From: Pseudomonadota bacterium
GTDB taxonomy: Bacteria > Cyanobacteriota > Vampirovibrionia > Obscuribacterales > Obscuribacteraceae
Assembly: GCA_021325555.1 (NCBI GenBank)
Contig: JAJPGY010000024.1
Coordinates: 1-51,437, forward strand
DNA length: 51,437 nt
Direction: 5' to 3'
Positions within the stretch are counted from its first letter, which is position 1, and every line of letters begins with the position of its first letter. Below, piece by piece: positions 42,808 to 51,437 of the stretch. The notes below the pieces were generated by a model. That model was not told where the DNA came from. It searched no databases and saw only the letters and a list, made by a program, of their open reading frames with translations. The position numbers were made by a program, and so were the translations under genes.

Positions 42808-43830
42808 ATGTCAAGGTCAAGGCGGTATAATCAGGTGGCTTTACCGCAAAGCGCCCCGGTCGGCGGATTTGGCGCAGGGTACGGGTTGTTGAGACGCAGG
42901 CAAGCAGCTGCAGCAAGCGTGGTCGCAGGCGGGGCGCCGCCGGCGACCCTGGGCTTCGCCAAGATGCAGGCGCTGGGCAATGATTTTGTCGTGCTGGACG
43001 AGTGCGAGCTGGCCGCCCTTGTGCCCGACTGGCGCGCGCGCACGGCGCCGCTGGCTCGGTGGCTGTGCGATCGCCACCTGGCCGTGGGGGCCGACGGGCT
43101 CATCGTCGCCTGCGCCCCGGACCGCCCGGATTGCGCCCTGGGCTGGGTCTACGTGAACGGCGACGGCTCGGCCTCGGATATGTGCGGCAACGGTTTGCGG
43201 TGCCTGGCACTCTGGGCTGTGGAGCGGGGGCTGGCCAGGCCCCCCGCCTTCTCGATCGCCGCCGCCGGCGGCCCGGTCGCCGTGCAGTACCTGCATAAAG
43301 GGCAGATAACCGTCGATCTCGGCGAGCCCGTCCTGGACAGCCAGCGGATCCCGCTTGCGGGCGCTCCCCGGCAGCCGGTCGTCCGTGAGGCGATCGATGC
43401 CGGCGGCGATGAGCTCGCGGCTACCTGCCTCAGCATGGGCAATCCGCACTGCGTGATTTTCGACCCCCGGCTGCCGCCCGAGCGCTTTGCCGAAACGGCT
43501 AAGCTCATTCAGGCGATGGCGCTCTTCCCACAAGGGGTGAATGTCGAGTTCGCCCTGGCCGAGTCCCGGGCGCAGGCGCGGGTGTACGTCTGGGAGCGGG
43601 GCTGCGGGGCCACCCTGGCCTGCGCCTCCGGGGCGGCGGCGGTGCTGGTGGCCGGCGTGCTGGAAGGCCGGCTGGAGCGCGCGGCCCGCATCGAGCTACC
43701 CGGAGGCGCCCTTGCGGTTACCTGGTCGCAGGAGGACAACCGGGTGCGTCTGAGCGGGCCGGCCGAGGAGAGCTTCCGCGGGGAGATCCCGCTTGCCGGG
43801 CTCGAGCCGGGCAAGGAGGGTCTGCGGTGA
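42808..43830 (+). CDS. dapF: diaminopimelate epimerase DapF
   Basis: Converts LL- to meso-diaminopimelate for lysine and peptidoglycan. KMQALGNDFVVLD opens the fold; the two catalytic cysteines are Cys126 in MCGNGLRC and Cys272 in LACASGA (numbering from ATG 42808), with GNPHC and WERG also present. The GAGET segment reads GCGAT, a change next to the second cysteine. The frame gives 340 residues, about 50 more than usual, all before KMQALGNDF, so the true start is probably later (TTG 42886/42889 or GTG 42919). The perfect TATAAT at 42826-42831 supports a later start. The TGA stop overlaps the ftsQ start by four bases. Confidence 0.93.
   Translation: MSRSRRYNQVALPQSAPVGGFGAGYGLLRRRQAAAASVVAGGAPPATLGFAKMQALGNDFVVLDECELAALVPDWRARTAPLARWLCDRHLAVGADGLIVACAPDRPDCALGWVYVNGDGSASDMCGNGLRCLALWAVERGLARPPAFSIAAAGGPVAVQYLHKGQITVDLGEPVLDSQRIPLAGAPRQPVVREAIDAGGDELAATCLSMGNPHCVIFDPRLPPERFAETAKLIQAMALFPQGVNVEFALAESRAQARVYVWERGCGATLACASGAAAVLVAGVLEGRLERAARIELPGGALAVTWSQEDNRVRLSGPAEESFRGEIPLAGLEPGKEGLR
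42826..42831 (+). promoter_or_regulatory. possible -10 element (TATAAT) of dapF-ftsQ
   Basis: Exact TATAAT consensus, but without a good -35 hexamer at 16-18 bases. If active, transcription starts near 42838, after the longest dapF frame begins. Confidence 0.3.
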
Positions 43831-44654
43831 CGATTTACCTGCAGGAGCGGCAGGAGCACATCCGCAGCAGGCGCGAGCGCCGCAAGCTGGCCAGGCACGC
43901 GCGCATCCGCCGGCAGATCGTGAGGTATCTCTGCCTCTGCCTTATGCTGGCGCTGGCCGCTGCCGGGTTCCTCTACCTGCCCTGGACCCTGTCCGATGCG
44001 GACCGCGACATTCTGGTCGAGGGCAATCAGGTGGTGACGGTCGAGCAGGTGCGTGGCGCCCTCTTGAACTTCGTCGGCAAGCCGATATACAAGCTGGACC
44101 CGCAACTGCTGGAGTCGCGGGTGCGGTCGCTCGAGGCCGTGCGCTACGCCTACGTGCGCCGCTACCTGTCGCCGAGGCCGCACCTGGTCGTGAACGTGCT
44201 GGAGGAGTTTCCCTGGGCCACCTTCTCCAGCAACCCCGAGGCGGCGCCGGAAGCGGTGATTTCGGAGACCGGCAGGTTCATTCCGCTCAATGAGTTTCCC
44301 AACACCGTGCGACCGGACTTCAAGATCTACGGGCCCGCCGGCATGACCATGACCAGGTCGGACGTGGCGCAGTGGGCGGCCTGCGTCTCTTATGTGGCGG
44401 CACAGACCGGGCTCACGGTGGACTATGTGGACCTGCGGGATCCGCGCTGCATCTGGATCCAGGACGGCGAGCTGCGCTTGAAGGCCGGCGCCGCTGACTC
44501 CAGCCTAATCAGGCGGCTCGGGCGGCTCGCCTCCGTGGTGCCGGCCCTGGGCCAGATTCACGCCCAGATCGCCTACATCGACCTCGGGCTCGACAACAAT
44601 ATCCCGGTCAAGGTGATAAGGGAGGATCCCCGGCGGGGCTCAGGGGTGCGGTAG
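43827..44654 (+). CDS. ftsQ: FtsQ/DivIB-like division protein (POTRA domain)
   Basis: 275 residues. A basic cytoplasmic tail (1-31, RSRRERRKLARHARIRR), one membrane helix (about 32-51), a POTRA domain (about 60-128: ILVEGNQVVTVEQV, then LDPQLLESRVRSLEAVRYAYV) and a following FtsQ-type beta domain. It scaffolds the FtsL/FtsB complex at the septum from the periplasmic side. The start GTG 43827 overlaps the dapF stop (GTGA). It lies over 20 kb from rsmH-ftsL-ftsI, so the division genes are split. Its last 15 bases overlap the convergent mazG. Confidence 0.85.
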   Translation: MTIYLQERQEHIRSRRERRKLARHARIRRQIVRYLCLCLMLALAAAGFLYLPWTLSDADRDILVEGNQVVTVEQVRGALLNFVGKPIYKLDPQLLESRVRSLEAVRYAYVRRYLSPRPHLVVNVLEEFPWATFSSNPEAAPEAVISETGRFIPLNEFPNTVRPDFKIYGPAGMTMTRSDVAQWAACVSYVAAQTGLTVDYVDLRDPRCIWIQDGELRLKAGAADSSLIRRLGRLASVVPALGQIHAQIAYIDLGLDNNIPVKVIREDPRRGSGVR

Positions 44655-45431
44655 CGCCGCCTTGGCTTTGTGCCAAAGATCCTCCAGCTCGTCCTTGGAC
44701 AGCTTCTCGAGCGGCTTCCCGCTCAGCTCCTCCATCTTGCGGAAGCGCTGCTTGAACTTCTCGATGGCCAGCAGCAGCGATTCCTCCGCGTTCAGGCGCT
44801 CCCAGCGGGCGATGTTGACCAGGGTGAAGAGCACATCGCCCAGCTCGAGGTCGATGTTGCGCCGGCGCCTGTCCTCCGCCGGGGCGTGGATCGCCTCTTT
44901 CAGCTCCTCCAGCTCGCTGTCGAGCTTCTCCCAGACCTCGTCCACGCTTCGCCATTCAAAGCCCCGGGCCACCGCCTTCTCCGAGATCTTGAGCGCCTGC
45001 AGAAGGGCGGGCAGCGTGCGGGGGACACCATCAATTGCCGAAGCCGGACCACCGCTTGCTTTCTTCTCCTCGTGCTTCAGCTCCTCCCAGCGGGCCACGA
45101 CTTCGCTCGCGGTGCGGGCGGTGCCGTTGCCGAAGACATGCGGGTGACGGTTGATCATTTTTTCATTAATGGACCGCGCCACGTCCTCGATGTTGAAGTG
45201 CCCCTCATCAGCGGCCACCTGGGCATTGAGAACGACCTGCAGGAGGAGGTCGCCCAGCTCCTCCTTGAGCTTCTGCGGGTCCTCCAGGTGGATGGCCTCG
45301 AGCACCTCGTAGGCCTCCTCGAGGAGGTAACGGGCCAGCGTCGCGTGGCTTTGCTCCCTGTCCCACGGGCAGCCGTCCGGCGCGCGGAGCCTGGCGATGG
45401 TGAGAATGAATTGATCAAGGGCTGTGGACAT
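44640..45431 (-). CDS. mazG: nucleoside triphosphate pyrophosphohydrolase MazG
   Basis: Hydrolyses (d)NTPs to NMP and pyrophosphate, clearing damaged or excess nucleotides. The 263 residues hold two MazG-fold units, as in the E. coli enzyme. The first has LRAPDGCPWDREQSH, LLEEAYEVLEAI (metal-binding Glu residues 38, 39 and 42) and EELGDLLLQVV (57-67); the second has LDSELEELKEAI and LELGDVLFTLVN. The start is ATG 45431 with only a weak ribosome binding site. It is divergent from UDP-glucose dehydrogenase and overlaps the end of ftsQ by 15 bases. Confidence 0.95.
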   Translation of the reverse strand: MSTALDQFILTIARLRAPDGCPWDREQSHATLARYLLEEAYEVLEAIHLEDPQKLKEELGDLLLQVVLNAQVAADEGHFNIEDVARSINEKMINRHPHVFGNGTARTASEVVARWEELKHEEKKASGGPASAIDGVPRTLPALLQALKISEKAVARGFEWRSVDEVWEKLDSELEELKEAIHAPAEDRRRRNIDLELGDVLFTLVNIARWERLNAEESLLLAIEKFKQRFRKMEELSGKPLEKLSKDELEDLWHKAKAALPHP

Positions 45432-45465
45432 CGCTTTTGTCCCGAAATGGAAACGACCTGAAAGG

Positions 45466-45484
45466 AGCGGGATTTACTCCCGCT
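45466..45484. other. AGCGGGA/TCCCGCT hairpin between mazG and UDP-glucose dehydrogenase
   Basis: Perfect 7-base arms with a 5-base loop (TTTAC) in the divergent spacer, 35 bases before the mazG start. It is either a shared operator or a leader hairpin; there is no T tract for termination. Confidence 0.4.
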
Positions 45485-45595
45485 GGCAACGATAAAGCAT
45501 CTACCGTCCGGGCGTAAACCTTTGATCTGCTATATTTGGCATTTGAGTCTGATTTTGCAGGCGGCGGCTCTGCCTGCACCACGGGGTCACTGAGC

Positions 45596-46987
45596 GTGAA
45601 TGTTTGTGTAATCGGCGCCGGCTATGTTGGCTTGGTAACCAGCGCCTCTCTTGCTTATCTCGGTCACCGGGTGGTAGCCGTCGATGCCGACGAGCGAAAG
45701 CTGGCCATGCTCCAGGAGGGGACTATCCCGTTTTTCGAGCCGGGGCTCGATGAGCTCGTCCGCCAGGGCCTGGAGGCCCGGACGCTGGAGGTCAGCGCCG
45801 ATCTGGCGGCGGCGGTGAGGCGATCTGAAATTGTGTTCATCGCCGTGGGGACGCCGTCAAAGCCCGACGGCGATCCGGACATGGCCCAGGTAATCGCCGC
45901 GGCGCGGGCGATCGGCGGCGCCCTCGACGGCTCCGGGCGTAGGCTCATCGTCAACAAATCGACTGTGCCGGTCGGCTCCGGCAACTGGGTGGAGATGCTG
46001 GTGAACCAGGGTTTGCAGGCGGTTCAGACGGTGCCGGCCCGAAGCGCGCGCTCGGAGGCGCCTTCCTTCGTGGTGGTGAGCAACCCGGAATTCCTCCGCG
46101 AGGGAAGCGCCATCGCCGACACGTTCTACCCGGACCGGATTGTGGTGGGGGCAGCCGATGATGAGGCCGTGGAGACGATGAAGGAGCTCTATCGCCCGAT
46201 CCTCACGCAGTCCTTCAACCCGCCGGCCTGCGCGCCCCGCCCGCAGGGCTTCGATGGGGTTCCTTTCGTGGTAACCGATCTGGCCTCGGCAGAGATGATC
46301 AAGTATTCGGCCAACGCCTTCCTGGCCATGAAGATTAGCTTCGCCAACGAGATTGCCGGCTTGTGCGAGAAGGTGGGGGCGGATATCGCTCAGGTCGCTC
46401 GCGGCATCGGCCTCGACAGAAGGATCGGGGCGAGCTTTCTCAACGCCGGCGTGGGCTGGGGCGGGAGCTGCTTCGGCAAGGACATCAAAGCGCTGCGCCA
46501 GGTGGCGCACGAATACAGCTGCCCGACCTCGCTTCTGGAGGCGACGATCGCCGTCAACGACAGGCAGCGGATGGTCGTGATCACCAAGCTCCAGGAGGAG
46601 CTGAAGATCATCAAAGGGCGAACCGTCAGCCTCCTCGGACTGTCGTTCAAGCCGGATACCGACGATCTGCGCGACGCGCCCAGCCTGACCATAGCCGCCC
46701 AGCTGCTCAAGATGGGCGCGGAAGTGAAGGCCTACGACCCGGTGGCCATAGACGCTTGCGCCCGCACTCATCCGGAGCTGGACATCGTCTACTGCCGGAG
46801 CCTGCAGGAGGTTGCCGCCGGCAGCGATGCCCTGGTTTTGGTCACGGAGTGGGAGGAGTTCCGTCATGCCGACTGGCAGGCGATTGGCGCGTTGATGCGG
46901 CGCAAAGTTCTAATTGATGGGCGCAACCTGCTGGATAAGCGCGCGCTGACCGGGTCCGGATTCATATACCGGGGAGTCGGGAAATGA
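45596..46987 (+). CDS. UDP-glucose 6-dehydrogenase
   Basis: Oxidises UDP-glucose to UDP-glucuronate with two NAD+. 463 residues from GTG 45596. The Rossmann motif VIGAGYVG is at the start; [19 protein letters not shown], Lys246 (NAFLAMKIS), [10 protein letters not shown] with catalytic Cys292, and [12 protein letters not shown] are all present. SCFGKD differs from the usual SCFPKD. A longer loop ([14 protein letters not shown]) before the NPEFLREG motif resembles cyanobacterial-lineage members. GTG 45596 was chosen because homology starts there; a TTG 20 codons earlier is possible. The stop overlaps the next ATG by four bases (ATGA), so the product passes directly to the decarboxylase. Confidence 0.95.
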   Translation: MNVCVIGAGYVGLVTSASLAYLGHRVVAVDADERKLAMLQEGTIPFFEPGLDELVRQGLEARTLEVSADLAAAVRRSEIVFIAVGTPSKPDGDPDMAQVIAAARAIGGALDGSGRRLIVNKSTVPVGSGNWVEMLVNQGLQAVQTVPARSARSEAPSFVVVSNPEFLREGSAIADTFYPDRIVVGAADDEAVETMKELYRPILTQSFNPPACAPRPQGFDGVPFVVTDLASAEMIKYSANAFLAMKISFANEIAGLCEKVGADIAQVARGIGLDRRIGASFLNAGVGWGGSCFGKDIKALRQVAHEYSCPTSLLEATIAVNDRQRMVVITKLQEELKIIKGRTVSLLGLSFKPDTDDLRDAPSLTIAAQLLKMGAEVKAYDPVAIDACARTHPELDIVYCRSLQEVAAGSDALVLVTEWEEFRHADWQAIGALMRRKVLIDGRNLLDKRALTGSGFIYRGVGK

Positions 46988-47934
46988 GGATTCTCATCAC
47001 CGGCGGTGCCGGATTCCTGGGGTCACACCTGGCCGACAGATTGCTCTCCGACGGCCATCATGTGCTGGTGATGGACAACCTGCTTACGGGCAGCTTTGAG
47101 AACATAGCCCAGCACCAGGCGAATACCCGGTTCGAGTACATTCACCACAATGTCTCCAACTACATTCACGTGAGCGGCGATCTGGACTGGGTTATCCACT
47201 TTGCCAGCCCGGCCAGCCCTGTCGACTACCTGCAGCTCCCGATCGCGACCATGAAGGTCAACTCGCTCGGCACGCACAACTCGCTGGGGCTGGCAAAAGC
47301 GAAGTCGGCCCGCTATATGCTGGCCAGCACCTCGGAGGTATACGGCGATCCGGAAGTAAGCCCGCAGCCGGAGAGTTACTGGGGGCACGTAAACCCGATC
47401 GGACCGCGGGGCGTCTACGACGAGGCGAAACGTTTCGCCGAGGCGCTGACCATGGCCTATCATCACAAGCACGGGCTCGACACTCGCATTGCCCGCATCT
47501 TCAATTGCTACGGCCCGCGGCTGCGGACCAACGACGGCCGCGTGGTGTCCAACTTCATCTGCCAGGCGCTGCGAAACGAGCCGCTCACCGTATATGGTGA
47601 CGGCCGGCAGACCCGCAGCTTCCAGTACATCTCCGATCTGATCGAGGGCTTCGTCAGGCTGATGAACGTGGACTACCACGAGCCGGTCAACCTGGGCAAT
47701 CCCGAGGAGTTCACCGTCATCGAGCTGAGCGAGCTGGTTAAGGAGCTGACCGGCTCGCGCAGCAAGGTGGAGTTTCTGCCGTTGCCTGTCGACGACCCGA
47801 AGCGGCGACTGCCCGATATAACCCTGGCCAGGAAGCTGCTTGACTGGTCGCCGAAAGTAGATCTGCGCTCCGGGCTTGCCAACACGATTGCCTGGTATAA
47901 ATCGCGGTCCGAAGTTTTGAGTCGCCTGAGTTAG
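46984..47934 (+). CDS. UDP-glucuronate decarboxylase (UDP-xylose synthase, SDR)
   Basis: Converts UDP-glucuronate to UDP-xylose. The 316 residues are typical of bacterial UXS. GGAGFLG (7-13) binds [14 protein letters not shown] (72-82) is diagnostic for this group; STSE (115-118), Tyr145 and Lys149 (YDEAK) form the active site; [15 protein letters not shown] and [14 protein letters not shown] are family signatures. Its ATG overlaps the dehydrogenase stop. With the dehydrogenase it forms a two-step UDP-glucose to UDP-xylose module, probably for surface polysaccharide. Confidence 0.95.
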   Translation: MRILITGGAGFLGSHLADRLLSDGHHVLVMDNLLTGSFENIAQHQANTRFEYIHHNVSNYIHVSGDLDWVIHFASPASPVDYLQLPIATMKVNSLGTHNSLGLAKAKSARYMLASTSEVYGDPEVSPQPESYWGHVNPIGPRGVYDEAKRFAEALTMAYHHKHGLDTRIARIFNCYGPRLRTNDGRVVSNFICQALRNEPLTVYGDGRQTRSFQYISDLIEGFVRLMNVDYHEPVNLGNPEEFTVIELSELVKELTGSRSKVEFLPLPVDDPKRRLPDITLARKLLDWSPKVDLRSGLANTIAWYKSRSEVLSRLS

Positions 47935-48008
47935 ACAAGCGATTCGCGTCCTGCAGAGCTTCCAGCCCTCGATTCACTGAGCCGCTTGCGGACAAGGACG
48001 GCTGAAAA

Positions 48009-51000
48009 TTACTGCTTTACTGGCGAGTAGGCGCCGTGACGGGCCGTTACCACCTGCAGGCAAGCTGCCATCTTGATGAGCCGGCTTCCGAGAATCCGCT
48101 CGTGCCGGTCGCTGCTGTGCAGGAGGCCGCTCAGCACTTTGTTGCTCTGAATCAGCGAGACAAGCGATATTTCGGCCGTTACCATCCGTCCGCCGCCCCG
48201 TAAGCCGAAGCTTCTCATGCGTCTGTGCCCGAGCGGATCACCGTGCCATGCTCTGTCGAGATCGCTTTCATCGGCCGCGGCGATGGTCTCCTGCCCTGCT
48301 CCTACGTGCCGGCTGGCACCGGCAACCTCGAAAGCTACCGAGCCGCCCTTCTCCTCGAAAAGCGTGCAAACCTTCACGACCGACCCTTGCCTGTCAATAA
48401 GCGCCATCGCCCCCGGAGCGATACGGACGTTCCCCTGACCGCACTCAACGGTGGTCGGCCTTTTCGCGGCCACGAAGATCTCCCCGCGCCCGAGGCTGAG
48501 CACAGCCGCCCCTTTGATCGCGGCATCAACCGCCCCCGCTGCTTTGACAACCGCTGTGTCCGCGGAAAGCGCCTGCGCTGCCTTTATCAGGGCGCCAACC
48601 TCATTGGCGGGCTGGACGAAGCTAATTGGCTGGTAGTCCGAATCAGATTCAGGCAGCGGCTCGGGCTGGCCAGCTTCCTGCGCGCCTGGATTGAAGTTAA
48701 TGCCGGTGGTCAGGGTGTTGATGAACGCTCCGGGGCCGGTTAGCAGCAGGGAACCTGGAACAAGCGACGCGCTACCGGCTGATGGCAACCAACCGCCCGA
48801 CCATCCGCCTGCGGGCGCGGCGTTGATCCCGCTCGCGGACAATATTGGCGCTGGCTGCACGGCGGAGCCGGCCGACATCATCGTCGCGGAACCCGGCGCC
48901 GGCGGATCGGCCGTTATGGTGACCCCACCTCCCAGGCTTATCGTGGAGGGAGCGTAGGTATAAAAGACTACCGGTCTGTAAACCGCGTTGATTGTGTTGG
49001 TAGGCGCAGATGCCACCACTCCGCCGGTAACGGATCCGAAATAAACTTGGCCGGTTCCCACCCTGTTTACCACGACGTTGGCCGGGATCTGCCCCGGCAC
49101 CGGCGTCGGTGATGGTGTGCCGTCGCCGATCATCGTGTTTATCGGGCCAATAACAATGTACACGTCGCCGCAGTTGACATTAGAAGTGGCGACGTTGGAG
49201 GTGTACGCCTCTATAAAGGCATTTGCGCCGATGCTGATTGTGCCGCTGATTGTATTGGTATTCTGGAGAACGACATAACCGTTGTTGGCGAATATCTGCA
49301 TGCCGGGGTCGACGGTCAGCTGTCCTGAGCCGGCTTGAATCTTGATTGAGCCGCTTCCCGTGGTCACATTGCCGTCAACGGTAACAGGGCCGGTGGACTC
49401 GAAGTAGATCTGCTGCGCGCAGCAGTGACCGGTGGGTCCGCCGCTGACATTGCCGGTATTGATCGGTCCTCCAGTGTTCACAAACAGTGTGTGGGGTCCC
49501 AGCGAAATCGTGGTGCCGGTGCCGACGTACGGGCCGCCATTGAGGAAATTCAAGTTGTACGAGCCGGCGCCGGTGCCGGAGACGTCAATGTTGCCGCCGA
49601 TGGAGAACGTGCCTGTTTTGCCCAGGTCGCCGACCCACAAGTTAGTGGCCGTGATGAGAGAGAGCATGGATTGCGGCAGATCCAGGACGCTTCCCGCAAC
49701 TGCCGGTCCGCCCACGACCACGTTTTCGCTGGCAAAGGGCTTCACCGTAACGGTTGGTGCCGTGATCATCTGCGTGATGTTCATCGAGCTGCCCATCAGA
49801 TTAACACTGCCGCCTGTCTCGGTAATTGCCGCGGGCACGTTGACCGTCCCGGCGGTGAACAGGTTCACAACGCCGCCGTTGCCGGCGACCGGTCCGCTGG
49901 TGATGGTTCCCAGAGTGTGGACCGTTAAGGTCTTGTTGCCCAGGGTGATTGTGTATCCGGTGCCGGTGTAGCTGCCGCCGTTCTGGAAAACCAGATTATA
50001 GGTGCCTGCCGGCCCGGGACCGGACACGTCAATGTTGCCGGCCAGGCTAAACGGGCCTGTCTGGTTCGTGCCAATCTTGCCGATGGTCAAGGTCGAGGCG
50101 GTAATCTTGGAGAGGTCGGTTGCGGTGACGTTGTAGTCTCCCGGGACGTTGGTTGACCCCCCCACAACGGTAGGCTGGCTGGGGCTGCACTTGTAGAGGG
50201 TGACGGTACTCGTGCCCGCAGAAAGCGAGCCGTTGAGGTAAAGGTCGCCGGCGGTGATAGTGATCGGGGCGTTGTTCGTGGAGACAACGGCACTGGCGCC
50301 GATGGTGAAATTGCCGCAGCAACCGACTGTTACTCCGTTGGCTCCTCTGGCATTGGCGTTGACGGTTATATCATTGGGAGCGCTGAGCGTAAGGACACCG
50401 CCGGCGGTGATTGGTGACGAGGTAATCAGGCTGCCGTTGACCGTTACGCTGTAGTTGTTCTTGGACGAGTTGGGGTTGGTTATCCCCAGGCTCGACAGGC
50501 AGCAGAAGGCGGGAGAGGCGGTCGCCGGATCGAAGAGACCGACGGTCCCGCTGTAGGTGTCGTGCACATAAACCGAGCCGTTGGGCGCGGTGGCGGAGAA
50601 GTTGGCGGCGCTAAAAGTTATTGGCGAGCTGCTGGTGCCGATGTCGCCGGCAGGCGCATAAAGAAGGAAGTTGGTGAAGGAGCCGAGGTTGGACGGGACG
50701 TTGCTGTAGCCATTGCCGGCCAGATTCAGAGAACCGGCCGAGACGTTGAAGTGGGCGAGGTCAATCTGTCCGGTGGAACTGGAGGTGAAGAAGGTGGCGG
50801 CGGAGGCCGAGACGGATGAGCCGGCGGCAAAGGAGATGGTGGCGGCAGGGGTAGCCGGGGCTGCTGTGTCGGACAGGTAGAAGTTGCCGTTGAAGGCGGA
50901 ATTAGAACCGGACAGAGCGACGGCCTGGTTGTCGGATATGTAGATATTGCCGGTGGTGTTGGTATTGGATGACCCGGCGTTGGCGGTCAGCGCTGGCGTG

Positions 51001-51437
51001 CTTACGTTGAAAGTGTTGGTACATGAGCTGCCGATAGAGCCGGACTGCGCTGATAAAATAACTGAGCTGCCGAAGACGGTGACGCCGGTGCCCGTAAGCA
51101 AGGAGGAGGCGGAGTCAGCCTGGATGCTGAAGGTGCCGCTGGCGGAATTGGGATTCGTGATGTTGAGGCTGGAGGCGCAGCAGAAGGCCGGAGAAGCCGA
51201 CGATGGATTGACGACGGAGACCGTATTGGCTGCCGTGTCGTCGACATAGACAGAGCCGTTGGGAGCGGTAGCCGAGAAGTTGGCAGCCGAGAAGGTGACA
51301 GGCGAGCCGTTGGCGCCGATGTCCTTGTTGACAGAGTATAGGAGGAGGCTGCCGAGGGTGCCGAGATTGGAAAGACCGCCAATGGAGTCATTGGCCGCCA
51401 GCGCCAGGGAAGTGACGGAAATATTGGCGTTGGAGAG
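48009..51437 (-). CDS. large repetitive adhesin-like protein with FecR-like C-terminus (5' end missing)
   Basis: The frame is open to the window edge, giving at least 1142 residues with no start in view; the TTG near 51101 is internal because the repeat pattern continues upstream of it. Most of the protein is Gly/Ser/Thr/Asn-rich beta sequence of the filamentous-haemagglutinin or autotransporter passenger kind (ITAGGVLTLSAPNDI, GNIDVSG). Two repeat classes are seen (separate entry). After a Pro-rich linker, the C-terminal part contains a FecR-like domain (GEIFVAAKRPTTVECGQGNV, then IAPGAMALIDR and VGAGQE), then a basic tail. There is no autotransporter beta barrel. It is probably exported and part of the outer surface or matrix. 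Convergent with the decarboxylase gene. Confidence 0.8.
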   Translation of the reverse strand, partial: LSNANISVTSLALAANDSIGGLSNLGTLGSLLLYSVNKDIGANGSPVTFSAANFSATAPNGSVYVDDTAANTVSVVNPSSASPAFCCASSLNITNPNSASGTFSIQADSASSLLTGTGVTVFGSSVILSAQSGSIGSSCTNTFNVSTPALTANAGSSNTNTTGNIYISDNQAVALSGSNSAFNGNFYLSDTAAPATPAATISFAAGSSVSASAATFFTSSSTGQIDLAHFNVSAGSLNLAGNGYSNVPSNLGSFTNFLLYAPAGDIGTSSSPITFSAANFSATAPNGSVYVHDTYSGTVGLFDPATASPAFCCLSSLGITNPNSSKNNYSVTVNGSLITSSPITAGGVLTLSAPNDITVNANARGANGVTVGCCGNFTIGASAVVSTNNAPITITAGDLYLNGSLSAGTSTVTLYKCSPSQPTVVGGSTNVPGDYNVTATDLSKITASTLTIGKIGTNQTGPFSLAGNIDVSGPGPAGTYNLVFQNGGSYTGTGYTITLGNKTLTVHTLGTITSGPVAGNGGVVNLFTAGTVNVPAAITETGGSVNLMGSSMNITQMITAPTVTVKPFASENVVVGGPAVAGSVLDLPQSMLSLITATNLWVGDLGKTGTFSIGGNIDVSGTGAGSYNLNFLNGGPYVGTGTTISLGPHTLFVNTGGPINTGNVSGGPTGHCCAQQIYFESTGPVTVDGNVTTGSGSIKIQAGSGQLTVDPGMQIFANNGYVVLQNTNTISGTISIGANAFIEAYTSNVATSNVNCGDVYIVIGPINTMIGDGTPSPTPVPGQIPANVVVNRVGTGQVYFGSVTGGVVASAPTNTINAVYRPVVFYTYAPSTISLGGGVTITADPPAPGSATMMSAGSAVQPAPILSASGINAAPAGGWSGGWLPSAGSASLVPGSLLLTGPGAFINTLTTGINFNPGAQEAGQPEPLPESDSDYQPISFVQPANEVGALIKAAQALSADTAVVKAAGAVDAAIKGAAVLSLGRGEIFVAAKRPTTVECGQGNVRIAPGAMALIDRQGSVVKVCTLFEEKGGSVAFEVAGASRHVGAGQETIAAADESDLDRAWHGDPLGHRRMRSFGLRGGGRMVTAEISLVSLIQSNKVLSGLLHSSDRHERILGSRLIKMAACLQVVTARHGAYSPVKQ
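49540..51437 (-). repeat. two classes of internal repeats in the adhesin-like gene
   Basis: Class A: FSAANFSATAPNGSVYV with a following SPAFCC and ITNPNS occurs near 50460-50640 and again near 51130-51310, about 680 bases apart. Class B: a unit with SxITAxxLxxGxxG, GNIDVSG and NGGxYxGTG occurs near 49540-49700 and 49960-50110, about 440 bases apart. DNA similarity is high in class A, implying recent duplication and likely assembly difficulty beyond the edge. Confidence 0.75.

Noticed and set aside
51002..51437. Separate small minus-strand gene at the window end and a real start of the adhesin gene at TTG 51101
   Set aside because: The first is a shifted frame of the adhesin gene. The adhesin frame continues through 51101 to the edge with the same repeat pattern, so the TTG is internal.
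1..51437. tRNA, rRNA, insertion sequences or phage genes
   Set aside because: Nothing resembling them was seen by reading the spacers; almost all DNA is accounted for by the listed genes. A tRNAscan or Infernal run could not be done here.

Overview
The window reads as a piece of a GC-rich bacterial chromosome with ordinary housekeeping genes, several surface and envelope genes, and one exceptionally large gene. The taxon is not certain. The UDP-glucose dehydrogenase with a long insert before its NPEFLREG motif, the PATAN/DUF4388 protein, the dispersed division genes and the giant YD-repeat protein together point loosely to a non-photosynthetic relative of Cyanobacteria (Vampirovibrionia/Obscuribacterales-like). 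This is recollection of family patterns, not a database result. TAG, TAA and TGA are all used as ordinary stops.

Layout. 1-3.6 kb: a tandem palindromic repeat, a GDP-mannose-dehydratase-like SDR, a family 2 glycosyltransferase, a small disordered protein and a second sugar-nucleotide SDR. 3.7-10.7 kb: a 1148-residue protein of unknown function, a macro-domain protein, a zinc ribbon, a secreted W-repeat protein and a PATAN protein with a ruined GGDEF domain. 10.7-14.1 kb: glutamate dehydrogenase, divergent from a fadH-like reductase and a Ca2+/H+ antiporter that are tightly coupled. 14.1-15.9 kb: an AbiEi/DUF6088-type regulator behind a strong palindrome, a secreted protein, and a small membrane protein interrupted by an in-frame amber codon. 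16-20.9 kb (minus strand): a division and wall block rsmH-ftsL-ftsI-murJ. 21-22.4 kb: a zinc-ribbon membrane protein and D-aminopeptidase DppA.

22.6-42.5 kb is a single uninterrupted minus-strand reading frame of about 6640 codons. In order it carries a charged disordered N-terminus, an octapeptide beta-solenoid, tandem helical repeats, about 1650 residues of Rhs/YD-like repeats, helical segments with annexin-like repeats, a Gly/Ala-rich hydrophobic domain, a first HExxH site, coiled coils, a second HExxH domain, an intact HD-GYP domain, small beta repeats and a third HExxH domain that looks duplicated from the second. The Gly/Ala-rich domain resembles one in the 1148-residue protein at 3.7-7.2 kb, so the two may belong to one undescribed family. 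This is the best candidate for a new system here.

42.8-48 kb: dapF-ftsQ (4-base overlap), mazG convergent with ftsQ, then UDP-glucose dehydrogenase and UDP-glucuronate decarboxylase (4-base overlap), which together would make UDP-xylose. 48.0 kb to the end: the 3' part of a large repetitive adhesin-like protein with a FecR-like C-terminal domain, cut by the window edge.

The genes fit a lifestyle with heavy investment in the cell surface: nucleotide-sugar synthesis at both ends, wall synthesis and recycling, secreted proteins, an adhesin and the giant protein.
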